A stretch of 64,000 nt of DNA, from contig JAVXUO010002027.1 in NCBI GenBank assembly GCA_033065855.1, positions 62,001 through 126,000 of the forward strand, read 5' to 3'. This document shows, piece by piece, positions 36,773-49,800 of this stretch (its first letter is position 1; every line of letters starts with the position of its first letter). Below the pieces are notes generated by a model that worked only from the letters and a program-made list of their open reading frames with translations, was not told the DNA's origin and did no database searches. This DNA comes from Escallonia rubra (lineage: Eukaryota > Streptophyta > Magnoliopsida > Escalloniales > Escalloniaceae). A program made the position numbers and the translations under genes.

Positions 36773-37915
36773 CAACATTTTATTGGCTATTTAAAACATT
36801 AGTCATCCTCTTTTAACTTTTCTTTTTCTTCCTTCTTATCCAAATTCCAACCACCGATCCCCTCAACCATTGCATCCAACCACAACCGCTACATCGCTGC
36901 TTCTAACCTTTGTCATTAATCTACCGCCACTCCCATCTTGCTCTTTTTTGCTTTAAATTTAAATCACACTTTCTCTCATGTTCCCGAATCACATAAACAC
37001 ATAACACACTCGTACTTTCCTATGCATACACCAAATGTACAAGCAAATTTGGATAACTTGGGTCAAGTCCGAAGGTAGCCAATCTCATTGGTGTAAATTT
37101 CTGGTTGAAGAAGAGATAATATCGAGGTAGTTGATGGTCATCAGTCAACTAAAGATGGAACAGTAATGACGTGGTGGCAGGGAAATGTTGTGGGGTTAAT
37201 TATGGTGGCGGTTAGGTTAGCTAATCAATAGCGGGAGGAAGGGGGTGTACATGTGGATTAAAGCGGCGGTGATTTTGAAGTGCTAATTGTGGTGTACTTT
37301 AGTGTAGATTATGGTGGTAATGAGTTCGGTAGATGGAGATGGTGGTGCTCCCGTGGTAGTTGATGATTGAAATGGTCAGCACTATGGCGGTTTTGGGTTT
37401 GATAGTTGTACATGGCTCAATAGATTTAGTGGTTAATGGCGTTGATGGTGGAGGGTGGTGTTCGTAATGGTCTATGTTTTGTAGCCGCGAGATTGATGGA
37501 TGAGAGAAGATGGAAATGAATTTGGATAATTTTGCCCCGGAAAAATCTTCGTGAAACACACCAACAGACGATGACCGTCCATCTATTTTTGACTATACAA
37601 TTTTAGGTCCAATTGCTTCAAATATGAAACGTTAGGATTTTAAATAACCTAAAAAGATAGATTGGGGTCTCATTTATCAAAAGCTGTAAACTTTAGGGGG
37701 TATTATGCCAACAGAGGAAGACGTGAACAGTAAGCACCACGCGCATCTTAGCACAAACAAATGGCGCGTCGTATAACCCCATTTCTTCTCTTTCTCGCAC
37801 TGCACTCGCGCTGCGCTCGCTGCCGAATACACAGAAAGCCGCGGATCAACGGAAATACAGCACGTCTGCCGAACACGACAACCGCTATTTGAACTCTCCA
37901 TAATTCGAATCCACA
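36773..37915 (+). other. Spacer and upstream region of the tafazzin-like gene
   Basis: No supported gene. The + strand carries GGTGG/TGGTGG-rich sequence at about 37290-37480. The last 100-150 bases before 37916 are GC-richer and probably hold the promoter and 5-prime UTR of the tafazzin-like gene. No TATA element could be assigned with confidence. Confidence 0.35.
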
Positions 37916-40900
37916 ATGGTGGGACGGTGGATTGAAGCAGGAGACCTGTGGAAGGACAAGGCGCGTTTCTTACAGCTTCAGTTCCGGAACCGTTTCAGAG
38001 TCGCCGTCGACCGCCACTGCCGCCGCCGGAGCCTCTGTGATGGCTATTTGTCCGCCACAATGCAACGGTGGCTCGATCGGTTCCACAGTTTTCGGAGAGA
38101 TTCCTTACCTTCTTCTTCCACTTTCTACCACAAAAGAGGTTACTCTCCCTTCCTTTCTCTCTCCACATGTATGTATCATCTCGAAGTAATGCAGTGCTGG
38201 TGGTGCCGATATTGAACGAAAACTTATTTTTTCCAAGTGTGGTGTATTCGAGTTTACCCGATTTTGTTGTATTCCATCCAGTAGTATATTTTTTTACTAC
38301 CAATTGTTGAAATTACATGATTATGGTATAACCATGGAGGATTGAGCCTAGATTATTCCCGTTTAGAAGTTTCCACTGTTTTTGTGGAGCACAACGTGGT
38401 TTTAGCACTTATAAATTATCTTATTGTGATGCACACCAGCTTGCAATCAGTGGAGTTCTTAGACTCCTTCCTCAGCTTGAGTAGATTCTAGCAACTAGGA
38501 ACAATGATTTACTTGGTGCTACTATTGTATGTTTGAAATAGAATAAGAGGAGCAGGGTGGTGTCTAGGAATTATGAAAAAGAAGTGCCTTAAGTTAATGT
38601 GAAGGTGATATAGGGTGTTTGGGAACTTATAAATTTCCGCCGCACATACTTTATCTTGTGGTGTGGGTTGTTAAAGTCTGGAACAAAGTAGGAATTGGCT
38701 TTCTTACTCGAATTTACATATGTAGTGTATACATATCTTCTGTAGAATATATATTTTCGGGCGTGAGGTTGAGCATTACAATATGTTGGCAACATGCGCC
38801 GTGGTAATAAAATCATCTAGTCGTAATCGACCAACAGAAGCTCTCCCTCTCAAACTTCTAGGCTTCACATGGTACAAGAGCTGTAGCACTTTATAGGGCT
38901 ACAACTTGGGTGGGCTGGAGGGGCCCAATCGGCTGCACAGGGGTTGTCCATAGTTACGGATTAGTTTTTGTTTACTTAATTTTTAGGCATGTCAATTGCC
39001 ATCGAAGTCTACTAATTAATCATGAGTTTTTGCTAGTTTAATTTTTAAGCATATCAATTACCATTCAAGTCTACTAATTAGTCATGCTAATAAAGAAAAG
39101 TATGAGAAAGTCTCAAATGGATTTAAATATAAGCACGGAAACAAAGCTTTAGGAAAAGATAAAAAGAAAAAGAAACAGACAAACGTTTAGAAACAATCTT
39201 AAGAAGTTTAATTTTGTAACAAGAAAGAAAGGAGAAAAAAAGAAGTCTTCAAAGGTCTCTAAACTCATATGGTTTGAGGATTTTAAAGACTAAAGGAAAA
39301 AAGAACCACATATCTTGCACACATAAAATTTTTATATATTATTCACATTATATAAAAGTTGGACGGGCTGGTTTTCTACGAGCTGGGCAGGCTTTTAAAA
39401 ACCTTTGCCCATGCCCAACCCATATTTTTTCCGGGTTCAAATTCTTTGCTCACGTCCACCACTGTCTCTATAGAACTAAGGCCACGCCCATATTTCTATG
39501 GGCTGGCATGGGTTGTCCGTGGGTTGCCCAGCCCAAGTTGCACGGTTCGATTCCTACCTTGGATTTAGTCCCCTTTATGTTGGCCCTAGTGGGCACCTTT
39601 GGTTTATCTTATGTGTGATGTCACAGGTGAGATTGGTTGGTAAGCGTGATGCGTCGCTGAATTCATTTTCTAGGAGCGTTGGGCCCATGTGCTAAGCTGT
39701 TAGAGAGTTGGCCAAAATGTATATCATGCCTACCAAGATAGGGGGGAGAGGGAGAGGGGGAGGGGAGACCTCAAATTTCTCACTTGAGAAAAAAGCAAAA
39801 GAACTTTGCTCCTTTTGCGACTACGTTAAGGCTTGCAGAAGGTTAGAGGTAATTCATATTCGAGTGCTTGATGTAGCATACTTTGTTCTTGCTATTGCGA
39901 GTCAGATATAGTCATATAGACTAGAATTCATAGCTTCAGGCTTAAGCCTTTGTCTCAAGGTTTGCATCTTTTAAGTACTATTTCCAGAAAGGCTTTTTGT
40001 TTGCCCAGAAGCACAACTGAGTTTTGCTTTGTAATATTTGTCACTGTAGTGAGTAAGGACATTGATGCAGAAGAAGATTCAGTCCTCACGCGCATGCTCC
40101 AGGCTGTGGCTGTTCCTGTTATTGGCAATGTTTGCCACGTTTTTATGCATGGCCTAAATCGTGTCCAGGTAACTTATATTATCCGGCTGTGAATTATAAT
40201 ACTCGCATCACAGATCTAATGGAATTAGCTTGTCTTGGCAGATATATGGTGCAGAAAAACTACATCAAGCAATGCTACACAGACCAGCTAAGAAACCTCT
40301 TATAACGGTTCGGAATTGCACTTGCTATGAACATTAAGTGTCAAAGCTCTTTAGCATATCTAGGCTACACTTTTAGATTTGACCTTTAATCAAACTGAAA
40401 ATTTTCATCACTTGCTGGATCGTATCTTACTGTAACAGTGGTATTGTTTACACCAACTGTAGGTAAGTAATCATGTTGCAGCTGTGGACGATCCACTAGT
40501 TATTGCTTCACTGCTTCCCCCAAGAGTTCTATTTGATGCGCATAGCTTGAGGTGGACACTTTGTGCAACCGATCGATGTTTTCGTACCCCACTGACATCA
40601 GCTTTCTTTAAGTATGTCAAAGTTTTACCAGTTTCTCGTGGTGATGGGATTTATCAGAAGGTAACTTGTCATTATTACCTGGATTTGTGGACAGATGAAC
40701 GTTGTCCAAAGTATGACATGCGTGTACAGAAATATGTTATTCCACAACATTCCTTAGATTGTAGTATGTATTAAAGATCTTCATCCTGGCTTCTTGTACC
40801 TTTTGCTTAGATTAGTGGCTAGCATTCTTAAAGATTGTCAGATGAGATTAATAGAACGCTATATGTTTTTATTCACGATGGGGCCTTTGGCGGGGGCGTA

Positions 40901-43900
40901 GGGGAAATGGTGATTCGATTATTTATGTGATGCCGGATTGGATGCTATAAATGTCTACCGGGTCTATTAAGTTTTATCTTGCGCCTTATAATGTCTCAAG
41001 CTACATTTGCATTTTTCGTAGGTTCCCCCTGTAAGCTGTAATATTTCATTTTAATAGTCTTAGGTAGTAGCTTATAATTTTACTTGTTTTTGGCGTTGTT
41101 TTGGAGGGTTCTTTAAAGCTGTTCATACAGCTTTATTAGTGTTTTGAAAGACTTGAGTCATTTCAATTGTTCATACAGGAAAACCAAGAATTCCGGAAAG
41201 GACGCAGAATCAAATACCAAAAGCCATAAAGAAGTCCTTATATCGTATAAATAGAGCCTTAATCATATTCAGTGGTTCTGAACTTGTGCCTATGCTTGCC
41301 GTTGTCAAGAATCCTCTTTCGTGGCTTGTTGATTTCGCCATGATCCTCAAAATGAAATAATAAGGGCTCCTGCTACAATCAAGTTTGGCCTGTGGTCGAG
41401 TTAGTAAAATCAGTTTTTGTTGCCCCTGATGACAAAGGAAATACGCACACTACCACTCATGATCGAGTGACTCACGTGACTAGCACATGAGACTAGTAGA
41501 GGACAAGGCCAGGTCTTAGACTATCACTAGCATTTGTAAAAGTGAAAGAAACCAACGTGCTGTACTTATCCCGTGCCCGTGCCGTGACAACATTGCTAGG
41601 CTTCTTGGAGCTCCTGTATCACCTGGCTTAGAACATCCTTGACCACTTGTAATTAGGCATTGTGAAGGTTCAGCCAACTATTATGCCAAATGCCGTAGCC
41701 TAACACTTGTTGGAGCAGTTACATGAATCTACTTTCTTTTAAGCTGGTCCCTCCTGACGCAACACATACCAAGTTGTGAATACGCCTATGTCTTCTGAGA
41801 AGAATAAAGGCATCAATTTGCTAAGGGAGCATCTGTCTCTGCTCTCTTTCCGCCCACAAGACAAGTGAACTTATTAGTTTATTCGATCTTACATTTTCAA
41901 TACCATGGAAAACCTACGCTTGAGGGAACAGAAGGCTTCCGAATTCAATTAATTGAATTTGTTGTCACTGGTTAGGTTCCTTTGGTTTTCTTTCGCTACC
42001 TTTAATCATGCATTTCTGAACTTTCAGCAGATGAAATCGTACATCAAGCACCGAAATCTAGTTTATCCAGGATATTTTAGCCTTAACTACATTAGTTGAA
42101 GTAGTGAATTTTCATTTTTCTTTTTGTAGCTTTTTACGTTGAGTGTAGTCAATTGCAATGTGATAACATGCTCTCCTTTCATTCTTTGTTGCGGCCCAGG
42201 GGATGGACGTAGCTGTCTCAAAATTGAATCGTGGTGGCTGGGTTCACGTATTCCCTGAAGGCAGTCGTTCTCGAGATGGTGGAAAAACAATTGGGTCCAT
42301 AAAGAGAGGCGTCGCAAGGTCAGAATTGCTGGCTAATTTGATGTTGTTTCTATCACGTACTTCATTGCTTTGTTTGTCTATCCTCTCACCTATGAGGACT
42401 TGAAGTCTCCTTCACAATTTTTTAACACCATCACATGGTATGGAGTTCTTTATCCATATCATACTTCGTTACTTGTTGACACTAATCTCACCCATTAGAG
42501 AGGATTGGGGGGACTATTTTTGGGATGGTATAGAGAAAGACAATAATGGTCATTAAATTGTATTCGCTGATGTACAGGATGACCAACAAGCAGCATAATG
42601 GTTGTGCTTGTCCTTTTCTTTTTAAGGAAATTTGGAGTCCTATGGGAAACTAATATCGTCTTACGTATTTCTTTGGTATTATATATTTTTCTCCTTCCCT
42701 ATAGTTGAGGGCCCATATGTTCTAGTTGATGCCCGCATAAGAGAGTACAGTTACGAGGAGGGTCTAATTCCTTACTCTTCAGGAAAGAGGGGCGACACTG
42801 GTTGCCAGTCTAACCAGCTCAATAATATAGTTAAATTTCGGATTTGTGGCGATATGCATTTATGTTTTCGTCCCCCAACAGGTTAATTTTGGATGCTGAC
42901 AATGTCCCCATGGTCGTCCCGTTTGTGCATACCGGGATGCAGGAGGTGATGCCTATTGGTGCCAAGTTCCCCAGGATTGGAAAGACGGTATGTATCCTGT
43001 TTTTAATGGTTCTTGCTGGTATTGCTGAAGAAGATTTTATATCTAGTCAGAAGATTTATTAAGTGATGCAAATAAAGAAGCAACAATTACACCCAAAAAG
43101 AAAAGCTGTTTGCAACTAGTGTGTGGTAGGAAACAGATCTTCTTTTTATCGAAAAACAGAATAAATAAATTGTCTGTTTGACTCATTGATGTTCTTCTTT
43201 GTCATTTCCTCTTCATTTCTGATTCACCTGACAATAGTTCAGGCAAGCTCATTGTGCTTTGGTCTAGGTTACATGCTTTCTTCCACATTCCGCATATTCA
43301 TGCAGCTTTGAATTAGTACTGGATATTATGCAGGACTAAATCTCACTTATGTACTTTCTAATTTACTTGGTGCTGCTTCCCACTATAGTATGAACGACTA
43401 CTCCGACTGCCTGGCAACCGTTGAGGGAAGCATTATGGACCATTAGCAAGGATGAATACTGATCATAGTTATTAAAGGCGCAGGCGCACCTAAGGCGCAA
43501 AGGGTCCCTGGAGCCTAGGCGCAAAGGGTCCCTGGAGCCTAGGCGCAAGGCGCATGCGCGCCCCTTTTTGAAGTGAGGCGCAAAATAAAAATAAATAGAT
43601 ATTAGTGCATTAAACCAATAAAATCACATAATAAAATTCAGAACATGGCAATTTAAAAACTTTGAACACTAGAAAAAGTTTCAGATCTAATGAGAAGTAG
43701 TTGATCCTAATTAAATATGATAACGTCATCCTTATCATTAGGCTCCAAAGTTTTTAGAGATTCCTTCTCAATTTCATCTTCTTTGTCTATAAGATGAAGT
43801 GAAGGAGTATATTGATTTAAAAAAGAGTAACAATTGGAGACGAGACGCTAGCACAATGAACAACAATATGACAATCGAGTGGTTAGGAATTTGGGGTTTT

Positions 43901-45700
43901 AGGTTTTTTTGCAGTTTAGATATTGATTTGTTATGTTATGAAATAAAGAACAAAAAATAATGAACGATTGAGATGATGCCATGATGCAAAAAATCAAAAA
44001 TTAGGATTTTGGGGCTTTTCTTTGCACCTCCACCACGGCCTTGCGCCTTGCTCCTGGGCGCCTAGGCGCGCAAGGCGCGCGCCTTTTCGAAGGGGCTGCA
44101 CCTTGTCCCAGGCGAGGCGCAGGTTGTGCACCTTGCGCCTAGGCGCGCCTTTGATAACACTGATACTGATTCTTCTTCTCGTCTCATGTCGGTGCATCAC
44201 TGGTTGGGGCCACATCAGGACAATATCAGCAGATAACTTGAATCAAATATGCTACAGGCCCTGGGACTATAGATTACCTCAAATCCCACGTGCAACTAAA
44301 TACTTAAAAAAGTCTTTACCAAAATCATCTTTGCCTACAAACCAAAGAAATCTAGAGTTGAAGTCTTTCAAACTGAGATTTGACTAGCCCAAACTTATCA
44401 GCACCACCGATTGACACACGTCTTATAGAAGCAGGATGACAGATTTATTAATGATGCACCTATTCGAGGAGAGGCGTACTAAGAAGAATAAAATGTGCAA
44501 CTTGCATCACATGTTGAGTGCTGCTTAATGATGCTTTTTTAGGTCAGACTAGGCAGGTGCTTTCTAGCATATGTCTGAACACAAAAGATATTGGGCTTGG
44601 TACATCTCGGCCCCAAGTCGATCTACAAATCAGTTGGACTGGGCAGGCTAACAGAGTGTGGATGATAGCTTGCGTGTTATGCAGCAGATTTTCTGTCTTA
44701 CAGTTGGTTATGATAAGGTTTTGCTCAGAGCCCATGATTGGGGACTTGAAATTTGTTATGGAATCCAATACAGCAATACATGAATTATCTAAAGAGTGAA
44801 CTTTACTGTTATGTTTATCTCGGTGGAAAAGCCTGCCAAGAAATTTTACTTTTAATTCAAGCATCCGACAAGGTGTGTCCTGACTTTATTTCTCTGTTGT
44901 TTTCATTTGGATATACCTTTTCCAATTAGGGTAGGATGCTATATTCTCTGCTCCTATAGATGCAGGTCTCTGCTCTCTAACAACTGAATCCGCATTATGC
45001 TTCTATACAGATGAATATATCTATTTGCTTGCCGTGATTGTTTGCTTATTATTTCTCGCTTCCCCCTTTTGGTGTTTAACATGTTATTACTTGAAATCTG
45101 TAGGTCACAGTAGTTATTGGTGATCCTATTGAGTTTGATGATTTACTGGCTGTTGAAGAAAGACAAAATGTATCAACGGGAAAGCTTTATGATGCAATAT
45201 CTGCAAGAATTGGTGATCGTTTACAGAAACTGAAGGCCCAAGTTGATAGAATAGCCATAGAACGGTCACTACAGTCACAAAATTACCCCTGGCGTTGCAC
45301 AGAACGAGCAGCTAAAATTTTGCAAAAGGTTGACTGGGAATCACTTGGCATGGATAGTTACTTGGGTATTGAAGGTGATTCCACCTCTCCGAAGCCCGAT
45401 GCTGTGCCGAGACAGGAGATAGATCTTACACAAGCACAAGAGAGCCGTTCTCCTCAACCGTATTTTGGAAAGGGCTTCTCTCATGAAGGTGGAATTGTGT
45501 CGAGAATCCGCGGTTATATGGGCCCAACCGAGTTAATGGGCTTTGCAGCCAGAGGCTTTTTCATGGATCGCACGGTAAAGGATAATGTTGGATCTATGCA
45601 AGAAGTTGGCCCTTTGAAGGCATGGAACAGTTTTCTGGAATTGTGTCGAGCTCGGGGAAGTCCTTCCAACTTTAATTTCGTTACTCACAGTTATGGGTGA
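37916..45700 (+). CDS. Tafazzin-like phospholipid/glycerol acyltransferase, long plant form
   Basis: Seven coding exons: 37916-38138, 40050-40168, 40242-40307, 40463-40660, 42200-42318, 42882-42987 and 45104-45700; 475 residues, all phases close. The plant-specific N-terminus (MVGRWIEAGDLWKDKA...) precedes an LPLAT domain of the tafazzin type (about residues 95-300). Motif I is NHVAAVDD (His140 and Asp145, the HX4D catalytic pair). Motif III is FPEGSRSRDGGKT (220-232), and VPMVVPFVHTGMQEVMP follows. The 199-codon last exon adds a long C-terminal extension not found in yeast or animal tafazzin. Tafazzins are transacylases that remodel mitochondrial cardiolipin; the plant long form (Arabidopsis At3g05510) is poorly characterised, so substrate is inferred. 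The last intron carries a hAT element, the first a 62-bp duplication. CPA follows 1.1 kb downstream, as in Arabidopsis. Confidence 0.93.
38963..39086. repeat. 62-bp tandem duplication in intron 1 of the tafazzin-like gene
   Basis: Two adjacent 62-bp copies (38963-39024 and 39025-39086) begin AGTTTTTG and end with AAGTCTACTAATTA(A/G)TCATG. They differ at about nine positions. Confidence 0.9.
39355..39545. mobile_element. Candidate MITE with GGGCTGG ends
   Basis: The left part GGACGGGCTGG and the right part TTGCCCAGCCC are roughly inverted, with further inverted GGGCAGGC/GCCCATGCCC words inside. AAGTTG occurs at both outer edges (39356 and 39535 regions) and could be a target duplication. The evidence is thin and borders are approximate. 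It lies in intron 1 of the tafazzin-like gene. Confidence 0.3.
43464..44162. mobile_element. Non-autonomous hAT element in the last intron of the tafazzin-like gene
   Basis: The left end is CATAGTTATTAAAGGCGC and the reverse complement of the right end is CAGTGTTATCAAAGGCGC, an 18-bp inverted repeat with four mismatches. It is flanked by the identical 8-bp direct repeat ATACTGAT at 43456-43463 and 44163-44170. Both signs are those of hAT elements. The 699-bp body has no transposase. Subterminal AGGCGC/GCGCCT motifs are repeated many times in both orientations, including two tandem copies of GCGCAAAGGGTCCCTGGAGC near 43495-43545; the core is AT-rich. The insertion lies well inside the intron and should be spliced out. 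Confidence 0.88.
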
Positions 45701-46837
45701 AACCATAATTGAAGAGACCTCTAACGTTGGTTTGGGTGGGGGGTTTTTGATTTTGTTAGTCCCCGTGCCAAATATGTAGGGCTGCCCTTGAAAAGCTAGT
45801 TCAGCTGGGCTATGTTTCCTGTATCTACTTGCTGTAATTCCCCACCAAAATTTTGACTAGAGCAATGTAGTATGAGTTTTACTGTACATGGACGAGTGCG
45901 TGGCATCTGTTTTTTTAGTTTGAAAATATGATGATGTGGTTAGATGCGTACGCGATAATTCTGCAGCTGACTTCAGTTACCCCCACGCCTTCCCTTACCT
46001 GAAGGGTGTTTAGCCGAGACCATGTGCCTGCTTGGGATCAGTTGCTCAGCAGGCGTGCGGCGATTGTGTCGCTATAAGCGATTTAGCGAAAACCATTTGC
46101 ACTCAAAAGCCACTATAGGCTGTACAAAACCCCGGCTGAAGTCGAAACATTCCCTGAACCAATGATGTAGAACATTTCTGTGTTGTTATCTTTAACGTAG
46201 TTGTGCGCTTACATGCTGGTTATTTATTTTTGTTAAACACTAGGTCTATGTTAAATGATTGACCTGCACGAGAGTAAACACTCGGGTCGATCTAGTAGAA
46301 TTACGAAAAAAGTCTTACTAACCGTTTTTACCACAAGTAAATAAATCTAGTGATATTCATATTTATGTTGGTTATAATGGACTTGTCCCTAAAGTCGGGT
46401 AATGAAAGTCAAACGTACTTTGCGATTACAAAAATGTCAGTTAATAAAAGTTATACATACGTTTGACAACTTTACGGGCACAAAATGTATATCTTTTTTG
46501 AATCGTATAATATGAGACGTGACTCGCTGAACAAGTAAAAGACTTTGTCATATCATTATATAACTTGCATTTGAAATTTTATCAGCTTTTCAACTATGGC
46601 TTTTTGCTGAATTTTTATATATCGAGAATAACGGATGATAATTTAGTGGGACTGCAAAAAAATGCATTAACGACACTTCGTTCGCTCTTGAGTAACCACG
46701 TCGCTGACAACTGGAGTTCAACTCTATCACACACACTTCATCCCTCTCGGCCGCTCCATTTCTGAATTTTAAAACTCGCAGGTAAAGGCCCAATATATTT
46801 ATAAATTACATTTGGGCATCTCACTTTCTCGCCAGCA
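45701..46837 (+). other. Spacer between the tafazzin-like gene and CPA
   Basis: About 300 bases of probable 3-prime UTR are followed by AT-rich spacer. TATAAATT lies at 46799-46806, only 32 bases before the CPA start codon, so it would imply a very short leader and may not be the true TATA box. No other element recognised. Confidence 0.4.
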
Positions 46838-49800
46838 ATGGCGGAAGAGCTCACCGATAAGCAGAAGATAGAGATCGCCAAGTGGTTCCTTATCAACTCT
46901 CCCCCCGGCGAAATCAAATTCGTCGCTAAAGGTTCTCGCGTTGTCTCACTGTGCAATTTCCGATCAATCTGTTTGTTCTTGCACATATATACATCACGAT
47001 TGGGTCCATTGATTTGATGGCCGTTGTACCTTGCTGATTTGTAGACATTAGATCAGTTTTGAAGGACGACAATGCGTACGAAACGGCCGCGTCAGAGTCG
47101 TTTCCTCTCTACAACAAATCTCACTTGATTTGCCTCCAGTTGCCCGACCGAAGCGGTGATGTAAGCCCTTTTCATTGACTCCTATAGCCTATTCCCTGCC
47201 GTTTTGATTGTTAACATCCAAATTGTTGATTAGACTGCACATTAACCAATCGAAAAGATGTAGCTGCATTTACACCGTGTAATGTGTTCGATTAAAACAG
47301 TTAATTGCTTTTCTGTTTGATTGTTAAGAATACCGTCGAGGTGGTGTTGAATCTCTTGCATTTCGTTTCCCAGGTGCTGGTGACATCGTTTAGCGAGATT
47401 GATCAGAACGAATATCTTGATCCTAGAACTGCTCAAGTCGTTAAAGTTGACCATGTCAAGCAAGTAAGCTATATCAGTCCATGTTCTTCAGTGAAAATTA
47501 GTCCTAAATAATGTCAGGGCTTGCCCCATACATGCAGATTATGCCAACATATCTAGAGGCCTAGATAGTTGTGGTGTTTTATTTCTATTGGGTACATGTC
47601 AATCAACCACGGGGGAGTTGGTTGTTCTTTTCAGCCTTACCTTGTAGTTGCAAAATGCAACATCAAGAAAGTTTTTCAAGATAAAGCGTTTTTATGCTTG
47701 ATCTTTAAGGTATTTTGGCAATTATGATGCATATTTGCAACACATTCATGGACACATGATGTAGTTTTGCAAGATTCAAGAGAGTACGTGGGTTAAGTTT
47801 GTAGGTATAGAAGGGCTGCGTGTTCCTCCTCATTTACAGTCATTCAGGTAAAACAGAGAGAATGTCGGTCTTTCCATTTGTGGTGATCTACCATATTTGC
47901 CAGCTTAGGTGATTTTTCCTCCGCTACCATAGTCCCTGCCATGTCATCCTTGTTTTTCATGCCTCACCTGCTTTTTAACTACAAAATCACAAGGATAAAT
48001 CGCGAAAAGAAAAATAAGAAACAAGGAAAGTGTGTGTTTTACATGAGGAGTCAGCATCAAGCCCCCTCAAACTTTTTAATATTGTTACAAGCAAGATAAT
48101 AGTACAGTTAGAATGAGATTAATTGCTGAGGATATCATACAATGTTTATGATACGAGATATACTGTCTTAAAAAGTCGGGAGCATTTGAAACTAACCATA
48201 TGAACTTCTGAAATATAAATATAGATGTAGAACACATACAAAATACAAAAGTACCGACAATTGAGGGTTAAGAGCTGCTAGAAAGTCATCCCTAATGTTT
48301 TCTCGGCTCCGCCATTTTAGCCCAGATAATAGTGGGATAATGTTTCTTATTCTTTTGAAGCAACACGAATTGCTTGTTGACACTTTGCGATCAATGTGAA
48401 ATGGAAGTGCCTTGACATCTAATATGGCTATGTGAGCCGCACGCTCATTAATTATCTGGGTGCAAACCCTAGTACAATATGTCCTCTTGATGAGTTTTAC
48501 CAAAATGTTGATATTGTATTTATATCAAGGAAAAAGAAGATGAATATGAACGTGGTTGCTTCTGTTAAATGGTGAAAGTAGCACCAACTACAGATCTAAT
48601 TAGCACTGAGATAATCAAGCCATTTGCATCAAAAAACTGAACAATGACATGCTCCACATGAGGGAAAGCTGAGGGAATTAAGGCCAAGTGTTGGAGGATT
48701 AGATGGATTGAGGAAACCCAAATAGTTGGGACATGTCAGGGTAGAGTCTTTTTCTCAACTGGTGTATAAGATGTAGACCTATTAGAACACTGATACAGTA
48801 GACTGTTCTGCTTCACTTTCTTGGTTCCCAGTTTCAATATTCTAGCACTTGCTAACTAAGTTAGTAAAATTGATTTTGATCATAATTTTGTTGAGGATGG
48901 CTTTATTCACTTTTTCTCTTTGTAAAAGCTCATAACATCTACTTTTTGGCCCCTATATTATTATGAGGTACTGTTGTCAGTTCCTTTTCTTATGTTGTAA
49001 ATAGTGACATGCTAAATTATTTCAGGTTTGTACAGAAATGAGACCCGCAAATGATGAGGAACTTCCCTCCGCGTATATTGAAGAATATCGGTACGCTTTA
49101 TAACAAGTCGGAATATCGTCTTTAGTTGTTTGAGCATTGGCTGTTTTACTTTTTCAATGCTCAACTGTAATAAATGTAACTTCATGGATGTCTATACTCG
49201 ATGTCTTTAGCAGAGATAGTTCTAATGCCCCTATGTGACTGGACTAATGATAAACAACCTGTAGTGCTATGATACTAAATTCAAGTGAATTAGCCGATTT
49301 ACTTCATAAGAGGCTCAGAAAATGACGCTGTTAGTGAATTATGGAAATTGGATTCATTTGAGGGACTTATTGTGGACATTGCAAAGTTATATTTGGTCGT
49401 CATAAATAATCGTATAGGTATATATGCTACTGGTTTATATTGTTCATATCTTGAAGGGTCATGAGTCATGATGCAGGACAGACTACTTGATTGCCAAGTT
49501 TGCTTGGCAATTGCGTTTGATGAGAATAAATTTATTTTTGAAAGCCATTTATAATTTGGTAGTGTCGTTCAAGTTTGATGTCTATGAACTTCTCGTGTAG
49601 CCAAAGCCTCTTCACCTTAGATGTGATGCAAATTCTTATCTCACACCGTCTCTTGATTCTCTGAGTCATTCCTCTTTCTCTGGTTTCCTGCACTTCAAAG
49701 TACTTAAAATTTTCTGTCCAATGTTTGATATAGTCTAGAGCTATTTCTTTCTTTTTGTGATGAGTACAACATTTAACAGGAAAAGCCGGTGAAGGGGGCT

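Noticed and set aside
39355-39620. Overlapping frames of 65-114 codons on the + strand
   Set aside because: Lie in a probable small transposon within an intron; no homology recognised.
46799-46806. TATAAATT as the CPA TATA box
   Set aside because: Only 32 bases from the start codon, which leaves almost no 5-prime UTR; kept as a remark only.
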